Source: Numida meleagris (lineage: Eukaryota > Chordata > Aves > Galliformes > Numididae). From it: a stretch of DNA of 64,000 nucleotides. The stretch is taken from assembly GCF_002078875.1 (NCBI RefSeq), contig NC_034410.1:82527258-82591257 (forward strand), written 5' to 3'. The number at the start of each line of letters is the position of its first letter. Positions within the stretch are counted from its first letter, which is position 1. Below are positions 59,803 to 64,000 of the stretch, in pieces. The position numbers and the translations under genes are program-made. The notes beneath the pieces were generated by a model, which was not told the DNA's origin, ran no database searches, and saw only the letters and a list, made by a program, of their open reading frames with translations.

Positions 59803-62584
59803 CTGGGGATCAGAAAATATATTTCATGACCTATTAACTTTGACTGCTCTTTAACAGACGTACACAAATTCTTCCAGGGCCGGTGATCTCTTAGCAATGG
59901 CTTACCAGATGGAAGAGCAGTCTTTCCCAACTTCACATCAACTGCAGCAAAACAGTTCTAGCCATCCACCAGTATTTGCCTGGCTCCTATCCAACTTTCT
60001 TTAAGTAAACATTAATTCTAGAAAATGATGCTTGTTTTCACTATAGACAGGCACTATTTTGTTCTCAGATATCTTAAAAAAGACACCCCAAAAAAGAACA
60101 AAATTTCAGTTGAAGTCTGAATATGAGAAACATTGCTCATGTTTATATAACGGTGCATATAAATGTATACATTTTCAAAGCCCATGTGGAATCCCTGAAT
60201 ATGATCAGCCCTTCTGGCACTGCTTCTGGTTTCGAAATATCAAGCTCATATTCCACATTCCAATTTTTTTTCACATTTCCAATTTTCTCATTTAAAAGCG
60301 ATTTTGGAGATTTTTATCGTAAAGTATTAAGGGCTTTTAATAAAATGGACAGATAAATAGCAACAGGTTAAAGATCAAACTTCCATAAGGTTTGTTATTA
60401 GGTAAATTTAGTTTTGTAGTAGCGTAAACTAGAAATAAGAAGGGAAACGATTTGCCGAAGAATGCTTCACCAAAAGAGTAAGAAATAGTAATAAAACCCT
60501 TGAAATACAAGCCCAGATGGAACTTATAAAGATGATCTGTCCATATGGTTAAGAGATGCCAGGTTTCAGTGAGGAGTATTTAATTGGAAAACCAACCTTT
60601 CCATGCCAAGTTGCAAACTGCAAGGCAAACCACTGCATTTCTAGAATGCCAACTCCATTATGAAATCTGGTGAATGCTAACTTCAATTCCAACAGCTTTC
60701 AGCACCTCCTGAAGAAAGCCTGGCTATTTCCAGTGGTGATTTCCATAAAGGTAGCACTATGTGTAGTGAGAAAATTAAGCTGCTGTAACAGAAACACACT
60801 ATCCAAATAAAAGCAGTTGTGGAAGCACCTTCTACCACTGACGCAAAGCCACAGAGTCTCTGCAGAATGCTGTTTTCCCATCCTTAGTATGGGTCCACAG
60901 GGAAGGCAACAGTCTGTACAGAATTCTGCCACCAGTACTTGGCATTAGTAATTTATCAGTTCTGCTACTGCTTTTACAGGGGTACTGGGGTTTTGTACAC
61001 TCAGGCTTTCTGAAAAACATTGAACATTACAGCCAAACGCCTATTTCAGAAGTTACATTGATAACCCACAACGTTTAATACTGGAAACAGCACCCAATCT
61101 TCCATTCACAATCAATGCTCTTTTTTGTGTTTTATTCAGGTTTTGGATTTCCTGATTCAATAACCACTGACGGAATACAAGAAAGTACATCTCCCTCTCC
61201 AAAGTCTTGAGACAAAGCCATATATTCATTGAAATCAGGCAAGCTTCAAGGTACCTTAGTTGGAACAAACCTGTATACTACTGTGTATGTAAAATCACTT
61301 ATCTCAATTATTAGACACATGGGTATCAATTTAATTTATAAAAAGTGTATATTGTATGTATGTATTCCATAGTGCATGACTATAATAATAAATTTTGTTT
61401 TTTTCATGTTTTTTTTTTAAAGTAGTGTTTCAAAATAAGCCATTACTGCTCCCAGCTGGTCACAGTGCACAGCAATCAGTGCACAGTGCTGAAAGTCACT
61501 GTCTTGTAGTACAGCTGGCAAAATGAACGTGTGCCAGATTCCCATCCTTTGCAACTTGCTGCGTTGTGTTCAATTAAGCCAGTACCTACAGTGACCTGAA
61601 GCTAACAAGCTGGGCTGTAAATGGGCACACATGAACTTCTGCAAGTGCTGCTGCAGTACAGTAACATTCAGCTAAGGTAAAGGAAGGAGGAAAAAGGTCT
61701 AACTTTGGCTCTGTGCAAAAACAGTTAAGCAATTATCACTAGCCCTTTAACACTATGCTTACTTGCAGTGGGGGTGATTAGCTAGTAGAGAATGATAATA
61801 AACATTATCATCGTACTTTGCAATACCATGACACAGTATCATCTAGGTTTACTGCTACAAGCATTCCCTTCTGCACTCTAAATCATTGTTTTTGTTCTAA
61901 ATTGAATACTAAATATACCAAATACAAGTAAGTACCTGCTCCTGGAATGACTGCTTACAGTAAAGCTAAAGACCATCAAATTCTCACCTAGAAGCATCAA
62001 GAAAGAGACTCTCATGCTAAGGTACGCTTTCTAATATACACATATATATATATTTTAAACATGGCAGAATTCAGTGAATATTTCATATCCTAAGAAGGTC
62101 TCATTGGAGATTTTGTTTTTTCATTTTCTTTTCTCTCTGGCAGCATACGGTTGCTGTACCACCAAGACACAAAACTTATTTCTCAGTCAGACACGGCACA
62201 TAGCACAAGCCCCTTAAGCTGTATTTCCTGAGAAAGACTATACTACAGGAAGTTCTCCTTGGCAAGTCCTTGTTGAATTTGAAACGGGAAGCATCGAGTA
62301 TGAAGATTCATTTCAAAAGAGGACAAACTAACAGACTATGTGAGAATTTAATTCTCCATACAAAATGATTTCTCTTCAAACTGGGAAAGGAACATTTCAG
62401 AATTGCAATGTCCATTCTGTTTTATCATTATTGAAGATAACTGTCTGAAATACAGTTTTAATCTTCATAGTAGAGACCCTTCTTTGATCCAAGGCAGTCA
62501 TACAAAGGGGGAGGGAGAAGAGGGAAACTTAAAAGCAAGCAAACAAAAGAATGCTTTATGATGACTCTCTAAAATGACTGTTAC
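59803..62584. other. Unique noncoding block
   Basis: No transposon recognised. On the minus strand a 36-bp splice-flanked segment at about 59909-59944 cannot be joined in phase to the candidate at 59747. A 35-codon frame near 61131-61235, with DFNEYMALSQDFGEGDVLSC, is protein-like but lacks a clear acceptor. TA-rich simple sequence lies at 62037-62055. Confidence 0.4.
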
Positions 62585-62742
62585 CTTAGGATTCAAAAAG
62601 ATGGTCTCAGAAATAACTGGGATAAAAAATGTTGATGATTTAAATGTCTTGACGAGTGAGCAAAGAGAAGCAACAGAAAACTGGAAATACATTAAATATC
62701 TATCTTTCTTGCCAGTAATCTTTAAATACTGATTAGATGAAG
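62585..62742 (-). other. Candidate exon (158 bp), minus strand
   Basis: A strong minus-strand acceptor (TTTTCTTCACATTCTAG) and donor (CCTAAG then GTAACA) enclose 158 bp. One frame is open throughout for 52 codons, starting after two bases and ending in phase 0; it includes SSNQYLKITGKKDRYLMYF and ends with SETIFLNPK. The other frames have stops. Length and phase suit an internal exon, and strand agrees with the candidates at 59747 and 58360. No protein family recognised. Confidence 0.18.
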
Positions 62743-64000
62743 CTAGAATGTGAAGAAAATATTTCAGTGCAAAATTCAGAACAATAACAAGAAGAATAAA
62801 GAAGTTTCCCAAGTATCATGGTGGTCTCATTTAAATTGGTTAGAATGCTGCAGGAATATTTAGGGGCAGCCTCAGGTTATCATCCTCCTTACCCAGCAAC
62901 AATTACAAAAATGGGTCTTATTTAAGTGATCCACAAACCCAAGGAAATTAAAACATGGGATGGTTACATAATTCAAGAAACACACTCCTCACATTCACAT
63001 ACTTGATATTGCTGTGTAGGTCTCTCAGAATACAAAATGTTAAATAAGATGTTTCAATACTTTGAAGAACCACCAAACCACTAGTCAAACAACTAAATCA
63101 AGCCCAAGCCTGTCCTGCAAACACATACCTAGAAGCTTGCAAGCCCCAAACCAGCACACGTGAAACCCTGCATTTTGGCATAACATTTCATCAGTAAAAC
63201 CACAGCAGGTAAGTTAGAGTATTATGTTCTGTATCAACAGTTGCATTTTGGTAAACAGTAGATGCAAGGCATGCCTGTATTCTGCATAAATCTTGTCAAT
63301 CAAACTGAAATTCAAGATAAGTTACTAGAAATTGAAAGGTGATTCTTTGGTTAAGCATGCGCAACTGCTACTTTGTACGAAGGGCCTCAATGTATTTGTG
63401 GAAGGTTTGACCAAAAAATGCTTTGTCTTTGCAAACAAAGGTATAAAAGACCCATTGTGTCAAAATATTTCAACCAACAATACAAAAGGCCTTAAACATC
63501 AACAAACTTGCAATTTCAGCAGAATTACATATGAAAGAAAAACACTGAAGTAGTTTATTTCTGTGATCTAGGCAATATACCATTTCAAGAATTTAAGAAC
63601 TCTGCATAAATCACTGAAACATTTGGCCAGAGGCTTACAAGGAGAAAAATAGAAGCAGTAACAAAACAAAAAAACCCAACAATCCTACAACAAAACAAAA
63701 TCTCTACTCTTTCCCTTTCCTCTTTTGAAATAAACTTATATTTGCTTGAAAAGTAAATGCAACTTGGTCACAGCATTTGAAAACTGATACAAAACAATCC
63801 CATTCAAGCTCTTCTTATTATTGGAAGTAGATGTGATAACAGCACATTACCCTAAATTATTGAAGGCCTTTAATCAAAGTTAGTTGATATTACGACTCCA
63901 CTGGGACAGCGAATAGACATCAGAGTACCATCAGATTTCACCAGAAATAAGGGCAAGATTTAAACTGTTTAAACAAGTCCTATTTCTAAATGAGGAAAAT
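62743..64000. other. Unique noncoding block
   Basis: No gene or transposon recognised. A TATA-like GTATAAAAGA at 63441-63450 and a 73-codon plus-strand frame around it (63332-63553) are without other support. Confidence 0.45.

Noticed and set aside
59909..59944. 36-bp minus-strand segment with acceptor TTTTGCTGCAG and donor GTAAGC
   Set aside because: Its open frame cannot be joined in phase to the candidate exon at 59747-59802.
63441..63450. TATA-like GTATAAAAGA
   Set aside because: No initiator, CpG enrichment or convincing downstream exon. AT-rich DNA contains many such matches.
1..64000. tRNA, rRNA, CRISPR array or prokaryotic mobile system
   Set aside because: No tRNA B-box with cloverleaf, no rRNA segment and no regularly spaced repeat was found. 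The repeats show avian nuclear DNA.

Overview
The window is vertebrate nuclear DNA from a bird, most likely a galliform (chicken-like). The evidence is the repeats: eleven fragments of CR1, the dominant avian LINE, several ending in the CR1 tail built on ATTCTATG; two short mariner copies that I recognise as the chicken-type Galluhop family; and one solo endogenous-retrovirus LTR with an intact 5-bp target duplication. The DNA is AT-rich with many stops in every frame. I found no prokaryotic operon, CRISPR array, plasmid or phage feature, and no tRNA or rRNA gene.

Layout. 1-4044 is single-copy-looking noncoding DNA. 4045-5556 holds two CR1 3' ends flanking a perfect 117-bp tandem duplication. 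5557-12754 is mostly unique, with a Z-DNA-prone tract (10560), a CR1 3' end (10786), a 24-nt poly-A (11782), a 28-bp tandem repeat (12188) and a CR1 fragment lacking its 3' end (12568). 12755-32454 is about 19.7 kb with no recognisable CR1, mariner or LTR; its main irregularities are a GC-rich block at 21.8-22.0 kb, an AT-rich microsatellite at 20.16 kb and a G-rich tract at 25.37 kb. 32455-34104 is the longest CR1, broken by a younger antisense CR1. 37051-37604 is mariner copy 1. 40040-40887 is an inverted arrangement of two CR1 pieces. 46990-48357 is a retroelement cluster: two CR1s tail to tail, then the solo LTR. 53087-53642 is mariner copy 2, in the opposite orientation. 56751-56849 is a short CR1 tail. 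58360-62742 holds the best, still weak, signs of a real gene, on the minus strand.

No protein-coding gene could be identified with confidence. The longest open frames (100-143 codons) read as chance frames or as antisense of repeats. Several short segments combine good splice signals with protein-like frames, but equally good pairs occur on both strands throughout the window, so they are close to chance level without homology support. The window is best read as intergenic or intronic DNA. I did not find a new biological system. The most informative observations are structural: the nested CR1, the perfect tandem duplication, the solo LTR with its target duplication, and two mariner copies that share one internal deletion.
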